Below, piece by piece: positions 1-6,134 of a DNA stretch of 8,347 bases. The notes under the pieces are model-generated. The model was not told where the DNA came from. It saw only the letters and a program-made list of their open reading frames with translations, and did no database searches. Each line of letters begins with the position of its first letter. Position 1 is the stretch's first letter. The position numbers were made by a program, and so were the translations under genes. The stretch is from Lachnospiraceae bacterium (lineage in GTDB: Bacteria > Bacillota_A > Clostridia > Lachnospirales > Lachnospiraceae). The stretch spans positions 1-8,347 of the forward strand of contig JAFXWR010000325.1 of the NCBI GenBank assembly GCA_017542725.1. Direction: 5' to 3'.

Positions 1-205
1 GAACTCTGGCAATTTTTCTTAAAGCTGAATTCGGTTTCTTTGGAGTTGCAGTTTTAACTGCAGTACATACACCACGCTTTTGAGGTGAACTTGTGTCAGT
101 CGCACGCTTAGTAAGCGAATTAAAACCTCTGTTTAATGCTGGAGCAGTAGATTTAAATGTCGGTTTCTTTCTGCCCTTGCGCACTAATTGGTTAAATGTA
201 GGCAT
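1..205 (-). CDS. rpsL: 30S ribosomal protein S12, N-terminal 68 residues (3' end outside window)
   Basis: The translation starts [14 protein letters not shown] and continues through [12 protein letters not shown] and [17 protein letters not shown], the hallmark N-terminal half of bacterial S12. This protein lies at the decoding centre of the 30S subunit and helps control tRNA selection accuracy. The 13-residue stretch between PALN and the SSPQKRG motif, absent from the E. coli protein, fits the longer Firmicute form. The first Lys of PKKPNS is residue 56, equivalent to E. coli K43, where streptomycin-resistance substitutions occur; it is the wild-type Lys here. The ATG at 203-205 is preceded by AAAGGAGG with a 7-nt gap, so the start is secure. 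The gene is cut by the left edge; rpsG, fusA and tuf would be expected next, from known Firmicute gene order. It has its own promoter and leader. Confidence 0.98.
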   Translation of the reverse strand, partial: MPTFNQLVRKGRKKPTFKSTAPALNRGFNSLTKRATDTSSPQKRGVCTAVKTATPKKPNSALRKIARV

Positions 206-212
206 CCTTTAT

Positions 213-220
213 CCTCCTTT
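213..220 (-). promoter_or_regulatory. rpsL ribosome binding site
   Basis: The minus strand reads AAAGGAGG, complementary to the 3' end of 16S rRNA over its full length, and lies 7 nt before the rpsL ATG. It is as strong as such sites get, as expected for a highly translated ribosomal protein gene. Confidence 0.93.
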
Positions 221-232
221 CTCAAAAATTTG

Positions 233-274
233 TTGTCGCACACATTAAAACACTTGTCGTTTTATATGCGACAA
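233..274 (-). repeat. Nested inverted repeats in the rpsL leader (TTGTCGCA / CGACAA)
   Basis: In RNA order the leader carries UUGUCGCA (274-267), CGACAA (259-254) and UGCGACAA (240-233). The first segment can pair with the second as a local 6-bp hairpin with a 9-nt loop, or with the third as an 8-bp stem over a 26-nt loop. The two pairings exclude each other. The structure sits between the terminator-like hairpin and the ribosome binding site of rpsL. It could be a regulatory leader, possibly one that senses a ribosomal protein, or simply a stabilising structure. I recognise no named leader family here. Confidence 0.5.
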
Positions 275-303
275 AAACGGCTCTCCCCTTTTGAGAGAGA
301 GCC
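273..303 (-). terminator. Intrinsic terminator-like hairpin downstream of the adhesin gene
   Basis: On the minus strand GGCTCTC (303-297) pairs perfectly with GAGAGCC (285-279). Three more inner pairs (U-G, C-G, U-G) extend the stem to 10 bp around a CAAAA loop. One G and then TTTTT (277-273) follow, giving the standard shape of a rho-independent terminator. It most likely ends transcripts of the adhesin gene, whose stop codon is 65 nt before it. It also starts almost at the predicted transcription start of rpsL, so it would be the 5' end of the rpsL mRNA as well. Confidence 0.75.
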
Positions 304-308
304 TTATA

Positions 309-337
309 ATATTAGCAAAAATCAAGGTTTTTGTCAA
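309..337 (-). promoter_or_regulatory. Promoter of rpsL (TTGACA-17-TAATAT)
   Basis: The minus strand has a perfect -35 TTGACA at 337-332, a 17-nt spacer, and -10 TAATAT at 314-309, with the extended TGC just before the -10. This is close to the consensus for the housekeeping sigma factor. The expected transcription start is near 302, giving a leader of about 97 nt before the rpsL ATG. It shows that S12 is expressed independently of the adhesin gene upstream. Confidence 0.8.
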
Positions 338-343
338 TGAAAT

Positions 344-366
344 GGGCTCGGAAAACTCGCCCATAC
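344..366 (-). repeat. Short GC-rich dispersed repeat, intergenic copy (23 bp)
   Basis: The plus strand reads GGGCTCG, a 5-nt core GAAAA, then CTCGCCCATAC. It matches the copy at 7058-7080 at all positions except the core and one base, and the three copies inside the adhesin gene closely. The outer GGGC and GCCC can pair. It begins 3 bp past the adhesin stop codon and lies immediately upstream of the rpsL promoter -35. Confidence 0.75.
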
Positions 367-368
367 TG

Positions 369-3300
369 CTATTGAATTAACGCACCATTACTATCAAAAT
401 TATATACTTGACCGCCAATCATCTGTTGACCTGTCATAGCTTTTCCATACCAATTGTCACTAAAATCTGCCTGTAAATAATATATCTTATTTCCCTCTTG
501 GTGCCAGCCTATTTTCATAACACCAGCGCCATCAAAATAATACCATTTGTCTTGGCCATCCCAGCCAAGATTGAACCAGCCATTAGCTAAGAAACCAGTA
601 TTTGTTGTTCCAGTTCCTTGATTAAAGCTTCCTGACAAGAAGTACCATGTTGTTGTGTTTGGTACTCTTAACCACTGACCATAGCCTACATTTCCATTGT
701 CATCTCTTGCATTAACCATTGGCGAATTGACATTTTCTGGATATGACTTAAGGGTTGTTGCCAATGTATCGTTAGATACCATCTTACTTTCCGGTATGTT
801 GTTTGTTCCATTCAATGTATCTGCATATAAAGGATTCTTTGTCAAATCTCCCATAGGACCATGTGTTGGGTCACTTGATCCGCTACTACTGCCACCTGAA
901 TCTCCACCACCTGGTACATATGGCCTAGGAGTAGGGCTTGGAGTTGGTGGGGTTGGAGTGCTACCTTCAAAAGTAATGCCTAAATAAACGCCCATAGGGT
1001 CAGGAATATAATCTTCAAACCAAACTGCAATTTTATCTAATGTTCTAATCTTTTCTTTTGTTAAATCATAATTATCATTTAAAATCTGTCTAACCTGAGT
1101 ATCATCGGCTCCTGCTGGGATTAACTCTGACATATCGTAAAAACCATTAGCTGCTTTACCTGATGGATTAATACATTTTGAAATATTATTTGCGACAAAA
1201 TTTTCCATTTCCTCAACTGTAGTAGTTGAATCAAAAGCGAAAATCTTTTTTTCATTTGGATATTCAGTAGGATTTCCATATGATATTATATAAAATTTGT
1301 CTGTACCTGGGGTTGGGACTACTGGGTCGCCCCACACAGCATACAAAGTAAGAGGATTTGATGTAAATGCTGACGGACTATCAATATTTTCCGCAAACAT
1401 ATATGGTGTACCTGATTTATCAGCTAATGTATTCCAAGCTTCTAACTTACGAACATAACCATCTGCATTTTCGCAAGTCATACCTGCACTACCTGATATC
1501 TTTATAGGATTACTACTTAAGTCATCACTTGTAGAATCAGTATACCAAGTTTTACTTGTAGATATAGTGTATCCACTTGGTAAGTTTTGATTATATGTTA
1601 CTGTATATGTAGTTGGGGTTGGGGTTGATGCACCTGAGAAAAGACCTGGGTTAGTTGAGCCTTCATCTATGTGAGCATATAATTTACCCCATGGAGTTTC
1701 GGTATCAGTAAATTTTGTTCCTTTTTCACCTACAAGTTTTTCACAACCAGAAAACATAAACTTACCATTGCTTGTTGATACTTTGTCTACTACAAACTTG
1801 TCTGATACTCTTATTGTTTCTAAATTTTCACATGAAGAAAACATTCCATACATATCAGTGACATTACTTGTATCAAATTTAGTTAAATCTAATTCCTTCG
1901 CTCCTGTTGTATTAAACATTTCTCTCATACTTGTAACATTACTTGTGTCAAAATTATCATCAAGTATAATTTCTGTCGCACTAGTACAATAAGTAAACAT
2001 ATATGATGTATCAGTCAAGCTATCTGTCTCAAGACCACTTGTTTCTATCTTTTCAATTGCCTCACAATGTTCAAACATAGCTTTGAAACTAGTTGCATTT
2101 GATGTATTAAGGTTCCCAAGATTAGTAATTGAAACTAAACCTTTAAAATCTTTAAAAAGTCTTCTCACATCTGTTGCTACTATTGGTTCTTCAAATACAG
2201 CCTTTTTGATACTATTTCTCTCATCTTCAGACAAACTTGTATATACTACACCATTCTCATCAAAATCTACTGCTGTGCGTCCTTCTCCAGCACTTGCATA
2301 GTAATGAATAGTTTTATTATCACCATCTCCATCTACTATCCAATACATATATGGGCCTTCGCTCCACACTGCATATAAAATGAGTTTATACTCAGTAAAA
2401 TGAGTTGCATCTGCAATCTCATCAGCAAAATTATATTCAGTTCCCGTTCCATCTGCTTTTGTATTCCATTTTAATAATTTACGAGTAATGCCATCTGCAT
2501 CTTCACAAGTCATATCATCACTGCCATTTAACTCAGTATAAATAGATTCTGCATTAGGAAAAGTCTCATCAGGATACCAAGTTTTACCATCTGATAAAGA
2601 GTATCCACTTGGTAAGTTTTGATTATATGTTACTGTGTATGTGGTTGGAGTTGATGCGCCTGAGAAAAATCCAGGGTTAGTTGTGCCTCCGTCTATGTGA
2701 GCATATGTTTTATCATATGGTGCTGAAACATTACTATAAAGTGTTCCACTTCCACCTTCGAGTTGCGTATTATCTCTAAACATATCATCACTATACTCAA
2801 CATTCTCTACAGTGAAGCCATCTGATACATAAATCTTTTTTAACTTTAAACAACTAGCAAACATATCTCTCATATTTGTTACACTGCTTGTATCAAAAGA
2901 TGTCAAATCTAATGATGTCAATGCCATACAACCACCAAACATTCCTTCCATATCTACTACAACGCTTGTATCAAAACCTGTCAAATCTAAAGATTGCAAA
3001 TCGTTACAAGTACTAAACATTTGTCCCATTTCTGTTACTTTATTTGTTTTGAATTTATCTCCAAAAGTTATAGTTTGCAAACTAGAACAAGCATAAAACA
3101 AACTTGACATATTAGTCACATTACTTGTATCAAAATTATCTCCAAAATTAATAGATGTTAATAATGCACATGAACTAAACATCTGATGCATATATATTAA
3201 ACTGCTCGTGTCAAATGTGCTTACATCTAAAGTTCCTGTTAATGATTCACAGTCAAGAAACATAGACCAAAAACTTGTTGCTTTTGAAGTGTCAAGATTA

Positions 3301-4559
3301 CTAAGACCTGTAATTGTTTCAAGATAATAAAAACCAGAGAAAAAACTTTTTGCATCTGTTACTTCTATTCTATCTTCAATTATGGCATACTTTACAGATT
3401 CTTTATCTAATCCAGAATAGACTACACCAGTAGTCTCATCAAGTACTATAGCTGTGCGACCCTCACCAGCAGTTGCATAATAATGAATAGTTTTATTATC
3501 ACCTTCTCCAGTTACTATCCAATAAGCGAATGCTGTTGGCCCTGGGGCCACTGGCTCACTCCACACAGCATATAAGGTAAGTTCGCCATCAGTAAAAAGG
3601 CTCTCACTAGTAATCCAATCACCAAAAGAATAATCATCCCCCGTTCCACCTGCTGCAGTATTCCAGCCTTCTAATGTGCGAACATTTCCACTTGCATCCT
3701 CACAAGTCATTCCAGTATAGTCATATATCTCAAATACAAATTCATCAGCATAATCCCACAAAGTAGCATCATTGCCCCAAGTACTACCTTCTGCCAAACT
3801 ATAGCCCTCTGGTAAGTTTTTATTATAGTGTAATGTATAAAGATTTGATGTTTTCCACATTGCATACAAAACAAGATCATAAGAATCAGAAGGAAGATCA
3901 AAATATTCTAAATTATATTTAGAAATACTCTCTTGATAAGAAAACCTTGTCCCCGATCCATCAGCTTTTGTATTATAGCCAGTTAGATTACAAACATTTC
4001 CAGCTGTATCCACGCAAATCCTAGTATTCCAACCCTCTATAAGAATTGAATCGGTATCACTATATAAAGGACCACTTTTGTCCTCATACCAGGAACTACC
4101 TTCTGGCAAACTAAAACCTTCTGGAAAGTTTGGTTTTAATGATAATGTATAAATTGGTGAGTCACCAAAAAGTTTTTCTTCAACTTCTGTCTCAGCTTCA
4201 GATTCAGTCTTTACCTCTGTTTCGAGCTCGCCAAGTTTCGCACCTACAGTGGCCTCTTCTTCTGGTTCTTCTGGATAGTCTGTCTCTTCTATATCATCAT
4301 CGGGAGTGCTAGATTGTAAGGTGATATCCGCACCTTCGGGCTCGCCAAAATTTGCCCCTACAATACTTTCTTCTTCAGGCTCGCCAAGCTTCGCCCCTAC
4401 GAAGTTGTCATCCGCCTCTACAGTAGTCTCCTCAATTGTAGTTTCATTTTCAATAGCTTCGGTATTTCCCATACCCTCTGCAAATGTGACAAATGCATGA
4501 GATGTAAATATCATACATACTACAAGCAACATACTTAAAATTCTTTTAAGTTTCTTCAT
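369..4559 (-). CDS. Secreted multidomain BspA/internalin-like surface protein with C-terminal cell-wall-binding repeats
   Basis: A 1396-residue exported protein, probably an adhesin held on the wall non-covalently. Residues 1-27 are a signal peptide (MKKLKR, hydrophobic core, likely cleavage after FVTFA). An acidic linker follows to about 135, with three VGAKLGEP-type repeats at 54-61, 67-74 and 105-112. InlB-like B-repeats (Listeria-Bacteroides type, ending LYAVW) lie at 137-235, 241-333, 641-732 and 985-1076. Two DUF285/BspA leucine-rich blocks with FDTSxVTNMxxMFxxC units lie at about 344-635 (seven units) and 737-977 (five units), each ending NPGxFSGA. Residues 1089-1197 are not recognised. 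A Pro/Thr then Gly/Ser linker spans about 1200-1235. Choline-binding-type WYYFD / GW repeats fill about 1293-1396. There is no LPxTG motif and no visible catalytic domain. The ATG at 4557-4559 is chosen because GGAGG (4572-4568) lies 8 nt before it; the in-frame ATG at 4574 overlaps that site and cannot use it. The family is clear; the ligand is unknown. Confidence 0.93.
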   Translation of the reverse strand: MKKLKRILSMLLVVCMIFTSHAFVTFAEGMGNTEAIENETTIEETTVEADDNFVGAKLGEPEEESIVGANFGEPEGADITLQSSTPDDDIEETDYPEEPEEEATVGAKLGELETEVKTESEAETEVEEKLFGDSPIYTLSLKPNFPEGFSLPEGSSWYEDKSGPLYSDTDSILIEGWNTRICVDTAGNVCNLTGYNTKADGSGTRFSYQESISKYNLEYFDLPSDSYDLVLYAMWKTSNLYTLHYNKNLPEGYSLAEGSTWGNDATLWDYADEFVFEIYDYTGMTCEDASGNVRTLEGWNTAAGGTGDDYSFGDWITSESLFTDGELTLYAVWSEPVAPGPTAFAYWIVTGEGDNKTIHYYATAGEGRTAIVLDETTGVVYSGLDKESVKYAIIEDRIEVTDAKSFFSGFYYLETITGLSNLDTSKATSFWSMFLDCESLTGTLDVSTFDTSSLIYMHQMFSSCALLTSINFGDNFDTSNVTNMSSLFYACSSLQTITFGDKFKTNKVTEMGQMFSTCNDLQSLDLTGFDTSVVVDMEGMFGGCMALTSLDLTSFDTSSVTNMRDMFASCLKLKKIYVSDGFTVENVEYSDDMFRDNTQLEGGSGTLYSNVSAPYDKTYAHIDGGTTNPGFFSGASTPTTYTVTYNQNLPSGYSLSDGKTWYPDETFPNAESIYTELNGSDDMTCEDADGITRKLLKWNTKADGTGTEYNFADEIADATHFTEYKLILYAVWSEGPYMYWIVDGDGDNKTIHYYASAGEGRTAVDFDENGVVYTSLSEDERNSIKKAVFEEPIVATDVRRLFKDFKGLVSITNLGNLNTSNATSFKAMFEHCEAIEKIETSGLETDSLTDTSYMFTYCTSATEIILDDNFDTSNVTSMREMFNTTGAKELDLTKFDTSNVTDMYGMFSSCENLETIRVSDKFVVDKVSTSNGKFMFSGCEKLVGEKGTKFTDTETPWGKLYAHIDEGSTNPGLFSGASTPTPTTYTVTYNQNLPSGYTISTSKTWYTDSTSDDLSSNPIKISGSAGMTCENADGYVRKLEAWNTLADKSGTPYMFAENIDSPSAFTSNPLTLYAVWGDPVVPTPGTDKFYIISYGNPTEYPNEKKIFAFDSTTTVEEMENFVANNISKCINPSGKAANGFYDMSELIPAGADDTQVRQILNDNYDLTKEKIRTLDKIAVWFEDYIPDPMGVYLGITFEGSTPTPPTPSPTPRPYVPGGGDSGGSSSGSSDPTHGPMGDLTKNPLYADTLNGTNNIPESKMVSNDTLATTLKSYPENVNSPMVNARDDNGNVGYGQWLRVPNTTTWYFLSGSFNQGTGTTNTGFLANGWFNLGWDGQDKWYYFDGAGVMKIGWHQEGNKIYYLQADFSDNWYGKAMTGQQMIGGQVYNFDSNGALIQ
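1332..2351 (-). repeat. Second copy of the DUF285 + B-repeat module (residues 737-1076)
   Basis: This stretch repeats the module at 2364-3530, with a shorter leucine-rich part (five units against seven). Conserved landmarks include the opening YWIVDGDGDNKTIHYYA, the closing TNPGLFSGA, and a B-repeat opening with YTVTYNQNLPSGY. A 36-bp stretch at 1569-1604 is identical to 2601-2636. The high nucleotide identity in patches points to fairly recent tandem duplication or continuing gene conversion. Confidence 0.85.
2364..3530 (-). repeat. First copy of the DUF285 + B-repeat module (residues 344-732)
   Basis: This stretch encodes YWIVTGEGDNKTIHYYA, seven FDTSxVTNM-type leucine-rich units, TNPGFFSGA and then one B-repeat. 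The DNA at 3451-3524 and that at 2272-2344 in the second module are nearly identical over about 73 bp. It forms the larger half of the tandem duplication within the surface protein. Confidence 0.85.
4224..4247 (-). repeat. Short GC-rich dispersed repeat, in-frame coding copy (24 bp)
   Basis: The plus strand reads GAGCTCG, core CCAAGT, then TTCGCACCTAC, with one mismatch from the consensus in each arm. It is translated in frame as VGAKLGEL at residues 105-112 of the surface protein. It is the most diverged of the three coding copies. Confidence 0.7.
4338..4361 (-). repeat. Short GC-rich dispersed repeat, in-frame coding copy (24 bp)
   Basis: The plus strand reads GGGCTCG, core CCAAAA, then TTTGCCCCTAC. 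It is translated as VGANFGEP at residues 67-74. The left arm is identical to that of both intergenic copies, although those are not under protein-coding selection. Confidence 0.75.
4377..4400 (-). repeat. Short GC-rich dispersed repeat, in-frame coding copy (24 bp)
   Basis: The plus strand reads AGGCTCG, core CCAAGC, then TTCGCCCCTAC. It is translated as VGAKLGEP at residues 54-61. It starts 13 residues before the next copy, in the acidic linker right after the signal peptide, a place where extra residues are likely to be tolerated. Confidence 0.75.
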
Positions 4560-4565
4560 TGCGGC

Positions 4566-4572
4566 CACCTCC
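4566..4572 (-). promoter_or_regulatory. Ribosome binding site that fixes the start of the surface protein
   Basis: The minus strand reads GGAGGTG, with GGAGG 8 nt before the ATG at 4557-4559. Its first G is the last base of an upstream in-frame ATG (4574-4572), which rules that codon out as the start in practice. Translation from 4559 gives a normal signal peptide beginning MKKLKR. Confidence 0.9.
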
Positions 4573-4590
4573 ATAATTCTTATTTATTAT

Positions 4591-4620
4591 TTTATAATTA
4601 TATAGTTTTTCACTATACAA
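4591..4620 (-). promoter_or_regulatory. Candidate promoter of the surface protein, with an overlapping inverted repeat
   Basis: The 113-nt gap before the surface protein gene is almost all A/T. On the minus strand TTGTAT (4620-4615) and TATAAA (4596-4591) are 18 nt apart; a perfect TATAAT also lies at 4602-4597 but lacks a good -35. A perfect 6-bp inverted repeat, TATAGT / ACTATA with a 5-nt gap, covers 4601-4617, between the candidate -35 and -10. It might be an operator. In such AT-rich DNA these matches are only suggestive. No terminator for the ATPase gene is visible in the gap. Confidence 0.35.
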
Positions 4621-4672
4621 TATATACTTTTGAAAAATTTTTGTTGCATTTTATATGGATTTAATCATTTTA

Positions 4673-6064
4673 TTATTTATCACTATATATATCATTTAAA
4701 GTATACTTGATAACATTTTTTACATCTTCTTCAAATCCTGCTGCTGAAAAAAATCCATATCTATAAGTATTTAATGTTGTAGCATTAACTTGGAATATTT
4801 CTTTCTCGACTTCACTTAAGCCAAGCTTATTTTTTCTGAATTTAACTTCATAAAAAATATATCCATTTTCATCTTCTGTCACTATATCAAATTCACCATT
4901 CGTCTTAGTTGCTGGCATATCATAGTAGTATTTACCAATTTTGAAAAATGGTGGTTTGATCTTATTTTCTTTATTTTTCTTGATTAAAAACTGCTTGCAG
5001 ATATCTTCAAATATTTTTGGGACATATTCTTTTTCAAAATCATCATTTATATATTTATCATAAAAAGCATTAGCACTCATCACATTAAACTGTGAATTAT
5101 ATCTATAAATATATTTATAATAAAATGATGACAAGTTGTCCGAGATAAAATATCCTATTTTCTTCTTATTGTTTTCATCATTTATAGGTGCTTTTTTTTC
5201 AACTAGTTCCATACTAATTAATTTATTTAGCACTTCTATAAGCAGGGGACCGCTTTTTATACTTGATTGATTTAAAATGTCAATGGGTCTTGAATATCCT
5301 TTTGCAAGTGTCTCAAATATTTCGTTGGCATTATTCATTTTTTGAATTTCAGATTTTAGATATACTTGAATTTCACTTTCAAGTCTTGAGTCATTAGATG
5401 CTATGATATTTATAATGTTTTCTTTTACGGATAATTTATCATCTACCAATTTGTTGTAATATGGCACGCCACCACATACACTATACATTTTTACCTTATC
5501 AGTATCAGAAAAATTATTATAAAACTTTGATGAGTCATAATAATCCATTTGTTTTAAATTGATTGTCAAATCAAAGCGACCATACAATGGATTTTCATAC
5601 AATAAAAGATCTTTCATTATATCTATGTATGAACCACTTATTATGAGTTTCATATTTGAATCATTTTTATATTTGTCTATCAAGTTCTGGATTATACTGT
5701 CAATTCCTTCAACTATCTTTATCAAATATGAGTACTCATCAATTACAAGAATCAATTTATTTTTTATAGAATATTCAAATAAATATTTTAAAGCCTCTTC
5801 TATCGTATTGAAATGTATGAAATCGACATTTAATTTTTCACAAATAATTTCAGTTAAGCTATCTATATTATTTTTCTCTGTTGTCTGCTTAGCTTCAAAG
5901 TATATTATCTTATCTTTTTTATCTTTTATTGAATATTTTATTAACTCACTTTTGCCTATTCTTCTTCTACCATAAATTAGACAAGCTAAAAAACCATTTT
6001 TACTAAAAAATGAATCAAGTTTGTTAAGTTCGCTTAGTCTCCCAAAGAATTTGTCTTTTGTCAT
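4673..6064 (-). CDS. ATPase of the ATPase_2 / DUF234 type with C-terminal PD-(D/E)xK-like domain
   Basis: A 463-residue cytoplasmic ATP-binding protein of a family common in archaea and anaerobic bacteria. The start FFGRLSELNKLDSFF is typical. Walker A is YGRRRIGKS (31-39) and Walker B is LILVIDE (104-110). A sensor-like IISGS (141-145), NPLYGR (158-163, possible arginine finger) and CGGVPYY (197-203) follow. About 250-305 looks like a winged helix. The C-terminal DUF234-type part has GEFDIV (390-395) and YEVKF (405-409), spaced like the D...ExK site of PD-(D/E)xK nucleases, so DNA binding or cleavage is possible but unproven. The biological role of this family is not established. GC is about 25% in sampled lines against roughly 35-40% in neighbours, which hints at transfer. 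No Shine-Dalgarno precedes the ATG, and the predicted transcription start is on the ATG itself. It overlaps no neighbour and is probably monocistronic. Confidence 0.9.
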   Translation of the reverse strand: MTKDKFFGRLSELNKLDSFFSKNGFLACLIYGRRRIGKSELIKYSIKDKKDKIIYFEAKQTTEKNNIDSLTEIICEKLNVDFIHFNTIEEALKYLFEYSIKNKLILVIDEYSYLIKIVEGIDSIIQNLIDKYKNDSNMKLIISGSYIDIMKDLLLYENPLYGRFDLTINLKQMDYYDSSKFYNNFSDTDKVKMYSVCGGVPYYNKLVDDKLSVKENIINIIASNDSRLESEIQVYLKSEIQKMNNANEIFETLAKGYSRPIDILNQSSIKSGPLLIEVLNKLISMELVEKKAPINDENNKKKIGYFISDNLSSFYYKYIYRYNSQFNVMSANAFYDKYINDDFEKEYVPKIFEDICKQFLIKKNKENKIKPPFFKIGKYYYDMPATKTNGEFDIVTEDENGYIFYEVKFRKNKLGLSEVEKEIFQVNATTLNTYRYGFFSAAGFEEDVKNVIKYTLNDIYSDK

Positions 6065-6070
6065 ATACTA

Positions 6071-6099
6071 ATTTTAGCATAGGATTTAATTAATGTCAA
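6071..6099 (-). promoter_or_regulatory. Promoter of the ATPase gene, predicted leaderless (TTGACA-17-TAAAAT)
   Basis: The minus strand has a perfect -35 TTGACA at 6099-6094, a 17-nt spacer, and -10 TAAAAT at 6076-6071 with the extended TGC before it. Counting six bases past the -10 puts +1 at 6064, the A of the ATG. This agrees with the lack of any AGGAG-like site before the gene. Confidence 0.7.
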
Positions 6100-6101
6100 T
6101 G

Positions 6102-6123
6102 TTATTAAAAAGTTTTTTAATAA
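6102..6123. repeat. AT-only palindrome between the binding-protein gene and the ATPase promoter
   Basis: TTATTAAAAA (6102-6111), a 2-nt gap, then TTTTTAATAA (6114-6123) form a perfect 10-bp inverted repeat. It starts 11 nt past the stop codon of the binding-protein gene and ends 3 nt before the ATPase -35. It could be a weak terminator, but it has no G/C pairs and no downstream T tract. It could also be an operator next to the promoter. Chance is a real alternative in such AT-rich DNA. Confidence 0.35.
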
Positions 6124-6134
6124 AATGTTTTTTA

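Noticed and set aside
1324..1334. GGGTCGCCCCA as a sixth copy of the GC-rich repeat
   Set aside because: It lacks the core and the CTAC end, and simply encodes the WGDP after a B-repeat.
4224..4400. CRISPR-like spaced repeats
   Set aside because: Three 24-bp units with unequal spacing (16 and 90 bp) lie inside an open reading frame, and there are no cas genes. The repeats are translated.
697..4500. Several 60-96-codon plus-strand open frames, and a 64-codon minus-strand one at 3707-3901, inside the surface-protein gene
   Set aside because: They are other-frame readings of the repetitive coding sequence, without ribosome binding sites or recognisable products.
4560..4574. In-frame ATG at 4574 as the start of the surface protein
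   Set aside because: GGAGG starts on the last base of that ATG and is spaced correctly only for the ATG at 4559, which also gives a standard signal peptide.
5559..5975. Plus-strand open frame of 138 codons opposite the ATPase gene
   Set aside because: It lies wholly inside a gene with intact Walker and nuclease-like motifs, has no ribosome binding site I can see, and its hydrophobic make-up is what an antisense frame of AT-rich lysine/aspartate codons gives.
6102..6123. AT palindrome as a firm terminator for the binding-protein gene
   Set aside because: The stem has no G/C pairs, the loop is only 2 nt, and no T tract follows on the minus strand, so I list it only as a repeat.
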